Below are positions 53,630 to 61,193 of a stretch of DNA of 64,000 nucleotides, one piece after another. Within the stretch, counting starts at the first letter, position 1, and the number at the start of each line of letters is the position of its first letter. Position numbers and translations under genes: made by a program. The stretch covers positions 97,913-161,912 of the forward strand of contig DHQL01000018.1 in NCBI GenBank assembly GCA_002408085.1. Reading direction: 5' to 3'. This DNA is from Spirochaeta sp. UBA5339. Lineage in GTDB: Bacteria > Spirochaetota > Spirochaetia > DSM-2461. The notes under the pieces are model-generated. The model ran no database searches. It was not told the origin of the DNA and saw only the letters and a list, made by a program, of their open reading frames with translations.

Positions 53630-53645
53630 TGCAGTTCCTGTGCCA
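53630..53645 (-). promoter_or_regulatory. Sigma-54 promoter of nifH
   Basis: TGGCACAGGAACTGCA on the minus strand matches the -24/-12 consensus (TGGCAC-N5-TTGCA) with correct GG-N10-GC spacing; only one T of the -12 box differs. The expected transcription start is about 53619, 31 bases before the nifH ATG. Confidence 0.85.
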
Positions 53646-54010
53646 TCCGAAAAAAAACATGAAATTTAATTTATTCATTCTCATTTTTGTAGTATTTTAT
53701 CTGTCTACTATATATAGATTTATTAGATTGATGGAAATTAAAATAATTTATTGACAGATTTCCAAAAGAGGGATTCACTCTTAACAGCAAATGTACTATT
53801 AGGTAAATTGAGGTAAAAGGCAGTACATTTTTATACCGGAAGGTAAAAATGAAATCTCTATTCCGACAGGTTATATCCGGCTGATGCGGACCTCAAACGA
53901 ATCCTTCTCTTCTGCCCCGAACTCTTCTGCCCCCGAAAACCCCAGAGGCTTTAATTAAAAACTAATTTTCTACGAACGAAGTGCTAATCCAGACCCTTAA
54001 GAATGCATAG
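53646..54010. other. Long regulatory gap between nifH and the sugar importer operon
   Basis: About 365 bases of AT-rich sequence without a supported gene. It carries the repeats listed at 53789-53850. No TGT-N10-ACA (classical NifA site) was found on inspection of every TGT in the gap. The stretch 53880-53945 is more GC-rich and shows nothing recognised. Confidence 0.6.
53789..53850. repeat. Composite repeat: three AGGTAAA boxes within AAATGTAC / GTACATTT arms
   Basis: AGGTAAA occurs at 53801, 53811 and 53841, i.e. offsets of 10 and 30 bases, all on one face of the helix. AAATGTAC (53789-53796) and GTACATTT (53823-53830) form perfect inverted arms around the first two boxes. The block lies 144-205 bases upstream of the nifH -24 element, where an enhancer would be expected. 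Confidence 0.55.
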
Positions 54011-54016
54011 GCATAT

Positions 54017-54028
54017 AGACGTCTAGAC
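54017..54028. promoter_or_regulatory. Candidate GntR/HutC-family operator before the importer operon
   Basis: AGACGTCTAGAC contains GTCTAGAC (54021-54028), the palindromic core of the DasR/NagR-type site TGGTCTAGACCA. It ends 14 bases before the first gene of the operon, whose last gene encodes a HutC-type GntR regulator. Confidence 0.55.
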
Positions 54029-54042
54029 ATCTTGGAGGATTT

Positions 54043-54879
54043 GTGAATTATCTGGAAAAGCACAATATAAAAAAACAGATGTTGGCCGCTGCGCTGGTTC
54101 TGGCGCTGATGCCCCTGTATTGGATGGTAAGCCTTGCCATTCGCTCATCAGCTGAACTGGGAGCCGGAGGACTGACAATCTACCCCCGCTCTCTGAGCCT
54201 GGAACATATCCAGGCGGTTTTCACCAGCGGTGCCGTAATGCGCCCCCTTCTGAACAGTCTGACGGTAACCCTTTTATCCCTGGCCGTAACAATGGCTTCT
54301 GGAATTGCGGCAGCCTATGTGCTGGGACGTAGCCGCCTGAAAAGCTGGATAAACAGACCTTTTCTGGCCTGGGTTCTTATAATAAGGGTTCTCCCCCCCA
54401 TTACACTGGCGATCCCCCTCTTCCTTATGTTCAACAGGATGGGCCTGCTGGGAACCAGGATTCCCGTAATTCTCAGCCACATTATGATGAACCTTCCCTT
54501 TGTGATCTGGTTTCTTATTCCCGCCATCAGGGTCATCCCCGGAGAACTGGATGAGAGCGCCCGGATCGACGGTGCCACAGAGGGGCGTCTCTTCTTCTCC
54601 ATAATACTGCCCCTGATACTGCCCTCGGCAGCGGCGGTGGGAATATTCACCTTTATGTACTCATGGAACGAGTACCTCTACGCCGTCATCTTTGTGCAGA
54701 GCCCCTCGGCATTCACCCTGCCCGTATGGCTCTCCACCATGAACAGCGAACAGGAGGTAGTTAAATGGGGTGAGCTGGCCTCGGGAGGAATCGTCTCGGT
54801 TATGCCCCTTCTGACCTTCGCCCTTCTGATGCAGCAGTATCTGATATCAGGGATGGGAGAGGGAGCCGTAAAGGAGTAG
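54043..54879 (+). CDS. CUT1 ABC importer permease (MalG-like)
   Basis: A 278-residue permease with six helices. The EAA loop reads LDESARIDGATEGRLFFSIILP and the C-terminus is ISGMGEGAVKE, both MalG-like. The start is GTG at 54043, with GGAGG 4-5 bases upstream. It opens the operon, which is unusual: in most CUT1 operons the binding-protein gene comes first. Confidence 0.9.
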   Translation: MNYLEKHNIKKQMLAAALVLALMPLYWMVSLAIRSSAELGAGGLTIYPRSLSLEHIQAVFTSGAVMRPLLNSLTVTLLSLAVTMASGIAAAYVLGRSRLKSWINRPFLAWVLIIRVLPPITLAIPLFLMFNRMGLLGTRIPVILSHIMMNLPFVIWFLIPAIRVIPGELDESARIDGATEGRLFFSIILPLILPSAAAVGIFTFMYSWNEYLYAVIFVQSPSAFTLPVWLSTMNSEQEVVKWGELASGGIVSVMPLLTFALLMQQYLISGMGEGAVKE

Positions 54880-54935
54880 CCCCATTAATCAGCAGTCTTT
54901 TCCCCTTTGGGAATCAAATATGTTAGGAGTAAATG

Positions 54936-56153
54936 ATGAAAACAAAGAGTGTAGTTACAGTGCTGACCCTTATGCTGGCAGTCGTTTTTTCAGCCCCCTG
55001 TTCCGGTCAGAACGACGGAACAGAAACTTTGATTGTAGCCGGTAGAGGCGGAACCCACATTGACGGAATGAATGCCGTGAAGGCACAGTTTGAAGAGGAG
55101 TACGGTGTCAAGGTTGAAATTCTTGCTCTGGAATCCGCCGACCTGAAACAGAAGATCTCCCTGAATGCCGGAAGCAAGACAGGAAGCTACAGCCTGATTA
55201 TGGCCGATGACACCTGGATGCCCGAATTTTGTGATGCAGATCTCTTTACCAACCTGGAGGAACTGGGAGTAAAGGGAGACAGTGACTTTATTGAAGCCGC
55301 TCTGAACCTGGGAAAATTCCCCTACGCCACAGGAGATCTCTATGCTCTTCCCATCGTCGGTAACGTTCAGCTCTTCTTCTATAACAAGGGACTCTTCGAT
55401 GCACAGGGACTCACCGCTCCCGAAAGCTGGGAAGAGGTGCTTGAAGCGGCAACCGCCATCAGGTCCGCAACCGGCAAGGATGGATACCTGATCCGCGGAC
55501 AGCAGGGTAACCCCATTGTTTCCGACTTCCTCCCCGTACTCTGGGCCATGGGCGGCTCTGTGTTCACCGGCGACTGGATGGCCAATGTAAACAATGATCT
55601 GACTAAAGAGGCTCTTTCCCTCTACATCGATCTTCTGAACCAGGGCAACAACCTTGAGAAAAACGAACTGGTGGAAGCTGTGTCCGCAGGAAATGCAGGA
55701 ATGTCTCTGGGATGGCCCTCATGGTACATCTCCGGAGAGACATCCTCCGCAGCCTTCGCTCCCATCCCCACCCGCTATAACGGAGGCAGCAACCCCGCGG
55801 GTATGATAGGAAACTGGATGATCGGTATTCCCGCCAACGCCCCCGACAAGGAACTGGCGGCAAAATTCCTGGAGTTTATCACCTCCTCTGAAATACAGAA
55901 AGAGATGGCCCTCCACGGCGGTGTACCCAGCAGAAAGAGCGTCTATGAGGACCCGGAGCTGGTCGCCCGCTACCCCCACTTCCCCGCTCAGATGTCAGCC
56001 CTTGAGAACTCCGTGGCCCGCCCCCGGACACCTCTCTGGTCTGATGTAGAGAATGTCTTCGGCGCCGAACTCTCGGCTGCGGTTTCCGGACTCAAATCCA
56101 TTGACCAGGCTCTGGCAGACTCTGAAGCGGCAATCAACCGCATTATGAACTAA
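54936..56153 (+). CDS. Extracellular sugar-binding protein of a CUT1 ABC importer
   Basis: A 405-residue exported protein. The signal peptide (about 1-20) ends in VVFSAPCSGQ, where Cys could be lipidated (a poor lipobox) or the protein could be cut by signal peptidase I. The mature part has TLIVAGRGGTHIDGMNAVKA, MADDTWMPEF and the family C-terminal FLEFITSSEIQKEMALHGG. Of two adjacent ATGs, 54936 has the better distance (6 bases) to AGGAG. It lies between the two permease genes, an atypical order. Confidence 0.9.
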   Translation: MKTKSVVTVLTLMLAVVFSAPCSGQNDGTETLIVAGRGGTHIDGMNAVKAQFEEEYGVKVEILALESADLKQKISLNAGSKTGSYSLIMADDTWMPEFCDADLFTNLEELGVKGDSDFIEAALNLGKFPYATGDLYALPIVGNVQLFFYNKGLFDAQGLTAPESWEEVLEAATAIRSATGKDGYLIRGQQGNPIVSDFLPVLWAMGGSVFTGDWMANVNNDLTKEALSLYIDLLNQGNNLEKNELVEAVSAGNAGMSLGWPSWYISGETSSAAFAPIPTRYNGGSNPAGMIGNWMIGIPANAPDKELAAKFLEFITSSEIQKEMALHGGVPSRKSVYEDPELVARYPHFPAQMSALENSVARPRTPLWSDVENVFGAELSAAVSGLKSIDQALADSEAAINRIMN

Positions 56154-56174
56154 ACGAAACCGGTAATAAACAAG

Positions 56175-56204
56175 ATAACCGCGGAGGATCACTTCCGCGG
56201 TTAT
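56175..56204 (+). promoter_or_regulatory. Intercistronic hairpin after the binding-protein gene
   Basis: ATAACCGCGGA (56175-56185) and TCCGCGGTTAT (56194-56204) form a perfect 11-bp stem with an 8-base loop. No T-run follows. It probably protects the binding-protein message and lowers expression of the genes that follow. Confidence 0.72.
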
Positions 56205-56224
56205 TCCCTTTAAGGAGCTACCTT

Positions 56225-57097
56225 TTGACCTGTAAACAGGCACCATCAGCCTTTACTCTCAGCTTTCTGGCCCCGGGTCTGCTGATTTTCGCAGCCCTGA
56301 CGATCTTCCCCCTGGGTTTTACCCTCTATAACAGTTTCCATAACCTCTACCTGTTGAGACCCAATGATCTGGACTTTGTGGGTCTTGCCAACTACCTTGA
56401 TGCTTTGAAAGATCCCCTCTTCTATCAATCATTGAAAAACACAATCACCTTTATGGTCTTCTCAACGGCCGCCGAAACCGTACTGGGCCTATTGCTGGCG
56501 GTCTACGTACACTCACTGGGCAAAAAGACCGAGTACCTCCGCTTTCTGATCGTCCTGCCCAACCTTGTTCCACCGGTTACTATTGTTCTTATCTGGCAGA
56601 ATCTGCTGGGATACAATGGAATGACCAACAGAATCATTGCCACTTTCGGCTTTGAAGCGGTCAACTGGTTTATGAACCCGAAAACCGCCATGGGAGCCCT
56701 GATCTTTATCGATATATGGCAGTGGACCCCCTTTGCCTTTCTCCTCTTCTTCGCGGCTCTGACATCTGTTCCCGTCAATCAGTATGAAGCGGCAAAGATC
56801 GACGGAGCCGGCCCGGTCTCCTCATTCTTCCATATAACCATCCCCCATATACAGAGCACCCTGGTAATGGTCGTTCTTCTGCGTCTGATCGACAGCTTCA
56901 GACTCTTTGACAAGGTGAACATACTGACAAAAGGCGGCCCCGCCAACGCCACGGTGACCATCACCCAGTTTATATACCAGAGGGGTGTGGGTAACCTCAG
57001 AATCGGATACGCCTCGGCACTTTCGGTCTGCATGACCCTGATCGTGCTGCTTCTTGGAATCCCGGCAATCCTGCGGAACTTCCGCAAAGAAAACTAG
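56225..57097 (+). CDS. CUT1 ABC importer permease (MalF-like)
   Basis: A 290-residue permease with six helices (the first at about 10-30). The EAA loop reads YEAAKIDGAGPVSSFFHITIP. It starts with TTG at 56225 after AAGGAG with 7-base spacing. It completes the importer with the MalG-like protein; no ATPase gene is linked. Confidence 0.9.
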   Translation: MTCKQAPSAFTLSFLAPGLLIFAALTIFPLGFTLYNSFHNLYLLRPNDLDFVGLANYLDALKDPLFYQSLKNTITFMVFSTAAETVLGLLLAVYVHSLGKKTEYLRFLIVLPNLVPPVTIVLIWQNLLGYNGMTNRIIATFGFEAVNWFMNPKTAMGALIFIDIWQWTPFAFLLFFAALTSVPVNQYEAAKIDGAGPVSSFFHITIPHIQSTLVMVVLLRLIDSFRLFDKVNILTKGGPANATVTITQFIYQRGVGNLRIGYASALSVCMTLIVLLLGIPAILRNFRKEN

Positions 57098-57130
57098 AAA
57101 GGAGGGGAGGTTCATCCTCCCATTACATAT

Positions 57131-57910
57131 ATGACTGACTTTAAATCACTTTCCTTATGGATGGTCCCACTGGCCGAAGAAGCGGCAGAGATTCAGAGGG
57201 CGGGGCATCTGAATGGAGGATTCAATATTGACGCCAAGGCAACGGAATTCGACTTTGTGACCGATATCGACCGCCGGTCGGAAGAGCTTCTTGCAGGTGC
57301 CATTCAAAAACGCTTTCCCGATCACTCTATTCTGGCCGAAGAGGGTACAGGCATCGAGGGCCCCAGCGGCTACCGCTGGGTAATCGATCCTCTGGACGGC
57401 ACCGCAAACTACATCAACGGACTCCCCTTTTACAGTATCAGTATCTATCTGGAACACGAGGGAACCGGACTCTACAGTCTGGTTCTGGCTCCCGCCATGA
57501 ATATGAGATTCGAGGCCTACCGGGGAGAGGGAGCCTTCCTGAATGGAAGGGCTCTGGGAGTATCGGATAAAACAGTGCTGACCAACTGCATCCTGGGTAC
57601 GGGCTTCCCCGCGGGAAAACTTATGCGCCCTGAAGAGAAGATCTTTCTGGATGAATTTATGACCAGGACAATGGGAATCCGCCGTATGGGCAGTGCTGCC
57701 CTGGATCTGGCCTTTACTGCTGCCGGTTTGCTCGACGGAGTGTGGGAGTTTGATCTGAACCCCTGGGACTTCGGAGGTGGAGCCTTTCTTGTGGAAGAGG
57801 CGGGAGGGGTCGTATCCCATACCGGCTGCGCGGGAGGCTCACTTCTTATTGCGGGAAGCAGGCAGATCCATGATATGATGGAAGAAATCTGCAGGACTGC
57901 AATTAAATGA
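57131..57910 (+). CDS. Inositol-monophosphatase-family phosphatase
   Basis: A 259-residue Mg-dependent, Li-sensitive-type phosphatase. The motifs are LAEEGTG (metal-binding Glu near 70), the catalytic VIDPLDGTANYINGLPFYS, and the C-terminal WDFGGGAFLVEEAGG corresponding to the WDxAAG motif, with Phe-Gly-Gly instead of Ala-Ala-Gly. Substrates in the family include inositol phosphates, PAP, fructose bisphosphate and sugar phosphates. It lies 33 bases after the permease gene and overlaps the GntR gene by 4 bases, so it belongs to the importer pathway, suggesting the imported compound or an intermediate is a phosphate ester. Confidence 0.88.
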   Translation: MTDFKSLSLWMVPLAEEAAEIQRAGHLNGGFNIDAKATEFDFVTDIDRRSEELLAGAIQKRFPDHSILAEEGTGIEGPSGYRWVIDPLDGTANYINGLPFYSISIYLEHEGTGLYSLVLAPAMNMRFEAYRGEGAFLNGRALGVSDKTVLTNCILGTGFPAGKLMRPEEKIFLDEFMTRTMGIRRMGSAALDLAFTAAGLLDGVWEFDLNPWDFGGGAFLVEEAGGVVSHTGCAGGSLLIAGSRQIHDMMEEICRTAIK

Positions 57911-58623
57911 CCGTACAACAGAAGAAACTGAAAAAGAAACTGACAGAGATAATAAGGAACGAAAGCTTTCCCGACAACCGCCTTCCCTCTGAACTTGAGA
58001 TGGCCGGGCGTCTGAATGTCAGCAGAATGACATACAGAGGCATCGTACAGGAACTGGTTCAGGACGGACTGCTTCTGGTGCGTCACGGGCGGGGCACCTT
58101 TATCATCCCACCCCTGCCCTCCATACCCGGCAGCATGGAAAGGTTGGAAAGCCTGGGCAGGATGATCCGGGAGAGCGGCTTTACAGAAGGAGAGAGCCGC
58201 AGAAAGATAACGGTACAGAGACCTGACAGCGAAATTTCCAACCTCCTGAATCTTAAAAAGGGAGAGAAGGTACTGAGAATTGAACGGATACGCTATGCCG
58301 ACGATGAACCCGTCGCCTTCTCTCAAAATTATCTGCCCTACTCCCTGGTGGGCAGGGCCTTTGAGGAGAATGAATTCTCCGGTTCCCTTCTTCAGTTTCT
58401 GGAAGACCACTGCCGTATCCGCATAAGCTGCGCGGACTGTGAGATCTGTCCTCCCGAGGAGAACAGGGAATTTGCCGAAAAGGCCCTGGACTATATGGGC
58501 AAAGGGCGGAATCTGCTCTTTATAAAACAGAACCACTACGATGAAGAGAACCATCCGGTCCTCTTCACCTATGAGTTCCTCAGAAGCGACATCTTCCGCT
58601 TCAGAATCCGCCGGCGGCGCTGA
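57907..58623 (+). CDS. GntR-family regulator with UTRA domain (HutC subfamily)
   Basis: A 238-residue regulator: winged helix in residues 1-68 (RLPSELEMAGRLNVSRMTYR, wing RHGRGTFI) and a UTRA effector domain from about 85 (VLRIERIRYADDEPVAFSQNYLP). The N-terminus has a Lys-rich start. It is coupled to the phosphatase gene by ATGA and closes the importer operon. The HutC-type operator core at 54021-54028 is its probable target, with a sugar phosphate as likely effector. Confidence 0.9.
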   Translation: MTVQQKKLKKKLTEIIRNESFPDNRLPSELEMAGRLNVSRMTYRGIVQELVQDGLLLVRHGRGTFIIPPLPSIPGSMERLESLGRMIRESGFTEGESRRKITVQRPDSEISNLLNLKKGEKVLRIERIRYADDEPVAFSQNYLPYSLVGRAFEENEFSGSLLQFLEDHCRIRISCADCEICPPEENREFAEKALDYMGKGRNLLFIKQNHYDEENHPVLFTYEFLRSDIFRFRIRRRR

Positions 58624-58640
58624 TCGGGAAGACGGTAAGA

Positions 58641-60107
58641 TCAGACAGAACGAAAATCTGAAAACAGATCCCGGATTTCCGGTTCCCCGCTCTTTCTGGT
58701 AAACTCACCGCTCTCCTGGTGAAAGCTGTACTCCTCACCCCAGCCCCTGTAGTTTCTGATCACATCCACAACAGCCTTCCCGATATACCGGGCCTCTTCA
58801 TCTGTCATTGTGGGATGGAGAGAGATTCTCACCCAGCCGGGCTTTTCGGTCAGGTCCCCGTGGTCGATCATATCGGTAATCTTGGATGATGTGCTCATAT
58901 CGATGGAGAAGAGGATGTGCCCGTAGGTACCGGCGCAGCTGCACCCTCCACGGGTCTGAATACCAAAGCGGTCATTCAGGAGTTTTACAATCAGGTTGTG
59001 GTGCTCTCCGGGGGCATAGATGGAGACAATCCCCAGACGGTCCTCATTCTGGGGTTCCAGCATATAGACCATGGGCTCCTTCTTCAGCTCCTCCATAAGG
59101 ATACCGTAGAGCTCCTCCTCCCGGGCCCGGATCTTTGCAGGGTCCATGGCCTCCTTGACCTCCATGGCCAGGGCGCAGCGAATGGCCTGAAGGAATCCCG
59201 GAGTTCCCCCGTCCTCACGCACCTCTATCTCATCAAAGTAGCTGTGCCGCCCGAAGGGAGTGGTCCACTTGACAGTGCCTCCGCCGGGCTGGTCGGGAAT
59301 GACTCTCTGATAGAGATCGTTGCTAAGAACCAGAACTCCAGATGTCCCGGGTCCTCCCAGAAATTTATGGGGAGAGAAGTATATGGCATCCAGTCTCTCT
59401 TCGGGATCTTCGGGATGCATATTCATCTCGACATAGGGCGCCGAGGCGGCAAAGTCAATAAAACAGTAGCCACCTGCCCTGTGCATCATCTTTGCCATCT
59501 CATGGTATGGGGTAATGATACCGGTCACATTGCTGCAGGCGGAAAAGGCGCCGATCAGCAGGGGGCGGTCTTTGTTTCTGTCCAGCAGAAACTGCAGGGA
59601 TTTCAGATCGGGAAGACCTGTCTTATCCACCCGGGGAAGAATCTCAACATCACAGGCGCACTCCTCCCAGCTGATCTGATTGGAGTGGTGCTCCATATGA
59701 GTCACAATCACCAGGGGTTTCAGGGAGCCGTGGCAGTTCTCGGGACAGCCTTCGGGAAGACGGAGGCCAAGCATTCTCTGAAGCTTGTTGATGGCCGCAG
59801 TCATGCCGAAGCCCGCCAGAAAGAGGGAATCCCTTTCATCGGCGCCCACATGCTTCTTTATCTTCTGCCGGGCGTCATGATAGGCACGGGTCATGGTTGT
59901 ACCCATGGTGGTTGTTTCGGTATGTGTATTGGCAACCAGAGGGCCTATCTCACTGGTCATAAATTGCTCAATGGGGCCGTAGAGCCGTCCGCTTGCCACC
60001 CAGTCCGCATAAAGAATGGGAGCGGTGTCTCCGCTGCTGAGGGTCATTGTGTTATCAATGCCGATGATTCCCGACCTGAAAGGGGCGAAGTGTTCCTTTA
60101 ATGTCAT
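58641..60107 (-). CDS. Class V aminotransferase-fold PLP enzyme (cysteine desulfurase-like)
   Basis: A 488-residue PLP enzyme. EHHSNQISWEE, the FIDFAASAPY Asp contact and the Schiff-base Lys in YFSPHKFLGGPGTSGVL are typical of class V. A loop TRGGCSCAGTYGH (about 397-409) has two cysteines where cysteine desulfurases carry their active-site Cys, but the surrounding sequence is not that of IscS, SufS or NifS. It is monocistronic and convergent with the GntR gene. It could be a desulfurase, a selenocysteine lyase-like enzyme or another class V lyase; the sequence alone does not decide. Confidence 0.78.
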   Translation of the reverse strand: MTLKEHFAPFRSGIIGIDNTMTLSSGDTAPILYADWVASGRLYGPIEQFMTSEIGPLVANTHTETTTMGTTMTRAYHDARQKIKKHVGADERDSLFLAGFGMTAAINKLQRMLGLRLPEGCPENCHGSLKPLVIVTHMEHHSNQISWEECACDVEILPRVDKTGLPDLKSLQFLLDRNKDRPLLIGAFSACSNVTGIITPYHEMAKMMHRAGGYCFIDFAASAPYVEMNMHPEDPEERLDAIYFSPHKFLGGPGTSGVLVLSNDLYQRVIPDQPGGGTVKWTTPFGRHSYFDEIEVREDGGTPGFLQAIRCALAMEVKEAMDPAKIRAREEELYGILMEELKKEPMVYMLEPQNEDRLGIVSIYAPGEHHNLIVKLLNDRFGIQTRGGCSCAGTYGHILFSIDMSTSSKITDMIDHGDLTEKPGWVRISLHPTMTDEEARYIGKAVVDVIRNYRGWGEEYSFHQESGEFTRKSGEPEIRDLFSDFRSV

Positions 60108-60210
60108 AAGACTGTCCTGTTTTTAACTGATTTGGGTACAGAATACTTCAGGATGAGTCATGAATCAAGGAATACATTACAATATCTGCATATACAGTTC
60201 AGGATTTAAC

Positions 60211-60248
60211 GATAATCGAATTGATCCTGCCCTGCGGCGCCGATTATC
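60211..60248 (-). promoter_or_regulatory. Inverted repeat at the end of the 162-residue gene
   Basis: GATAATCG (60211-60218) and CGATTATC (60241-60248) flank 22 bases and reach into the stop codon of the gene at 60247. It may act as a terminator, but no T-run follows. Confidence 0.4.
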
Positions 60249-60735
60249 AATCCGGCCCCAGGGCCGTCAGAAACTCCTTATCAGGATCTTCCAGTTCAAA
60301 GACTATGGTTTCTCCCTTTGTAATCAGATGATAGAGGGGGAAGGATTTCTGGAGAAATGAAAAGAGTCCTCTCTTTCTGATTCTGACTAGAGACTCACGT
60401 TCCTCAAATGGGAAGATCAGATGCATTTTAACGCTTCCCTGGGGCCCCCTGGTACTGCCTCCATCGGAGCTTCCAGTGCCGGAACCTGCCCCACTGGAAC
60501 CGATCCCGTCGGAACTGCTGCCGCTGCGGGCGGTTTTCATAAGGGAGGAAAACCAGTTCTCCTGATTAAAGCTGACAAAGTGAAGGTTCTTCCCTTGATC
60601 CAGAATAAACAGTCCCCAGAGGGGAATCCTCCCCGGTCCGGCTCCCCCCTGAAAGTACCGTCCCAGAGCCCAGTAGGCTGCATCGATTGCCAGGCTCTCA
60701 GCCAGGGTGGATCTCATTTCCTTATGTTCTTTCAT
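60247..60735 (-). CDS. Hypothetical protein with a Ser/Gly low-complexity insert
   Basis: A 162-residue protein not recognised. Residues 15-65 (AIDAAYWALGRYFQGGAG, LFILDQGKNLHFVSFNQ) and 100-160 look folded; between them about 30 residues are almost only Ser, Gly, Thr and Ala, likely a flexible linker. No membrane segment or signal. A TATAAT lies 7 bases before the ATG with AAGACA 18 bases further up, which would give a leaderless message, and there is no RBS. An open frame on the other strand (60421-60843) is judged a shadow because this one has more protein-like composition. Confidence 0.55.
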   Translation of the reverse strand: MKEHKEMRSTLAESLAIDAAYWALGRYFQGGAGPGRIPLWGLFILDQGKNLHFVSFNQENWFSSLMKTARSGSSSDGIGSSGAGSGTGSSDGGSTRGPQGSVKMHLIFPFEERESLVRIRKRGLFSFLQKSFPLYHLITKGETIVFELEDPDKEFLTALGPD

Positions 60736-60854
60736 AGGGAGTATTATACAGATAACCAGGGGAATATGTCTTTCTATTTTCAGATTGCAGCCGCCGGGAA
60801 AAGCTTTCCCTTTTTTATGGATTTTTTCACTGGGAAAGGATAGAGTGAATCTGT

Positions 60855-61193
60855 ATGATCATTGTACTGCATAGAATTGCCGGACTGCTTCTCTTCCTCT
60901 TCCACAGTCTCTTTCTGCTGCGCTCTATTGTGCTGTTAAAAAGTAAAACTGCCCCGACAAAGGCCGACCGGGTCTTTATGACCCTCTCACAGCTGCTTCT
61001 GCCCGTGGTCCTTCTCTCAGGGCTGCCTTATATCGGCAGAGCACGGTTGATACATATTATTCCCGGGGTCCTTCCGGTGGTAATGATGTTTGTACTGTCC
61101 CGTAAGAGCATCAGGAGGAAGTATCCCCTTTTGCTTCCGGCGGTGAACTGGATCTTGATTACAGCGGCCATGCTGACAGGAGTACTCCTATGA
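60855..61193 (+). CDS. Small membrane protein, possibly SirB-like
   Basis: A 112-residue protein with four hydrophobic segments (about 5-27, 43-58, 65-82, 92-111). The spacing and the LPVVLLSGLPYIGRARLIHI centre are reminiscent of SirB/SirB2-like proteins, but this is a weak match. The RBS is poor. The stop overlaps the macro-domain start (ATGA), so the two are coupled. Confidence 0.6.
   Translation: MIIVLHRIAGLLLFLFHSLFLLRSIVLLKSKTAPTKADRVFMTLSQLLLPVVLLSGLPYIGRARLIHIIPGVLPVVMMFVLSRKSIRRKYPLLLPAVNWILITAAMLTGVLL

Noticed and set aside
53793..53826. VnfA-type site GTAC-N6-GTAC
   Set aside because: Two GTAC are present but 26 bases apart, not 6, so it is reported only as a repeat.
53700..54016. 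Classical NifA enhancer TGT-N10-ACA
   Set aside because: Every TGT in the nifH upstream gap was checked by eye and none has ACA at the right distance.
57517..58554. Open frame opposite the phosphatase and GntR genes
   Set aside because: Spans two recognisable plus-strand genes and has no motif of its own.
58917..60101. Open frame opposite the class V aminotransferase gene
   Set aside because: Antisense shadow; the minus-strand product has the PLP lysine motif.
60421..60843. Possible 140-residue protein on the plus strand
   Set aside because: Overlaps the minus-strand gene at 60247-60735; composition is dominated by the Ser/Gly-repeat complement and it has no RBS.
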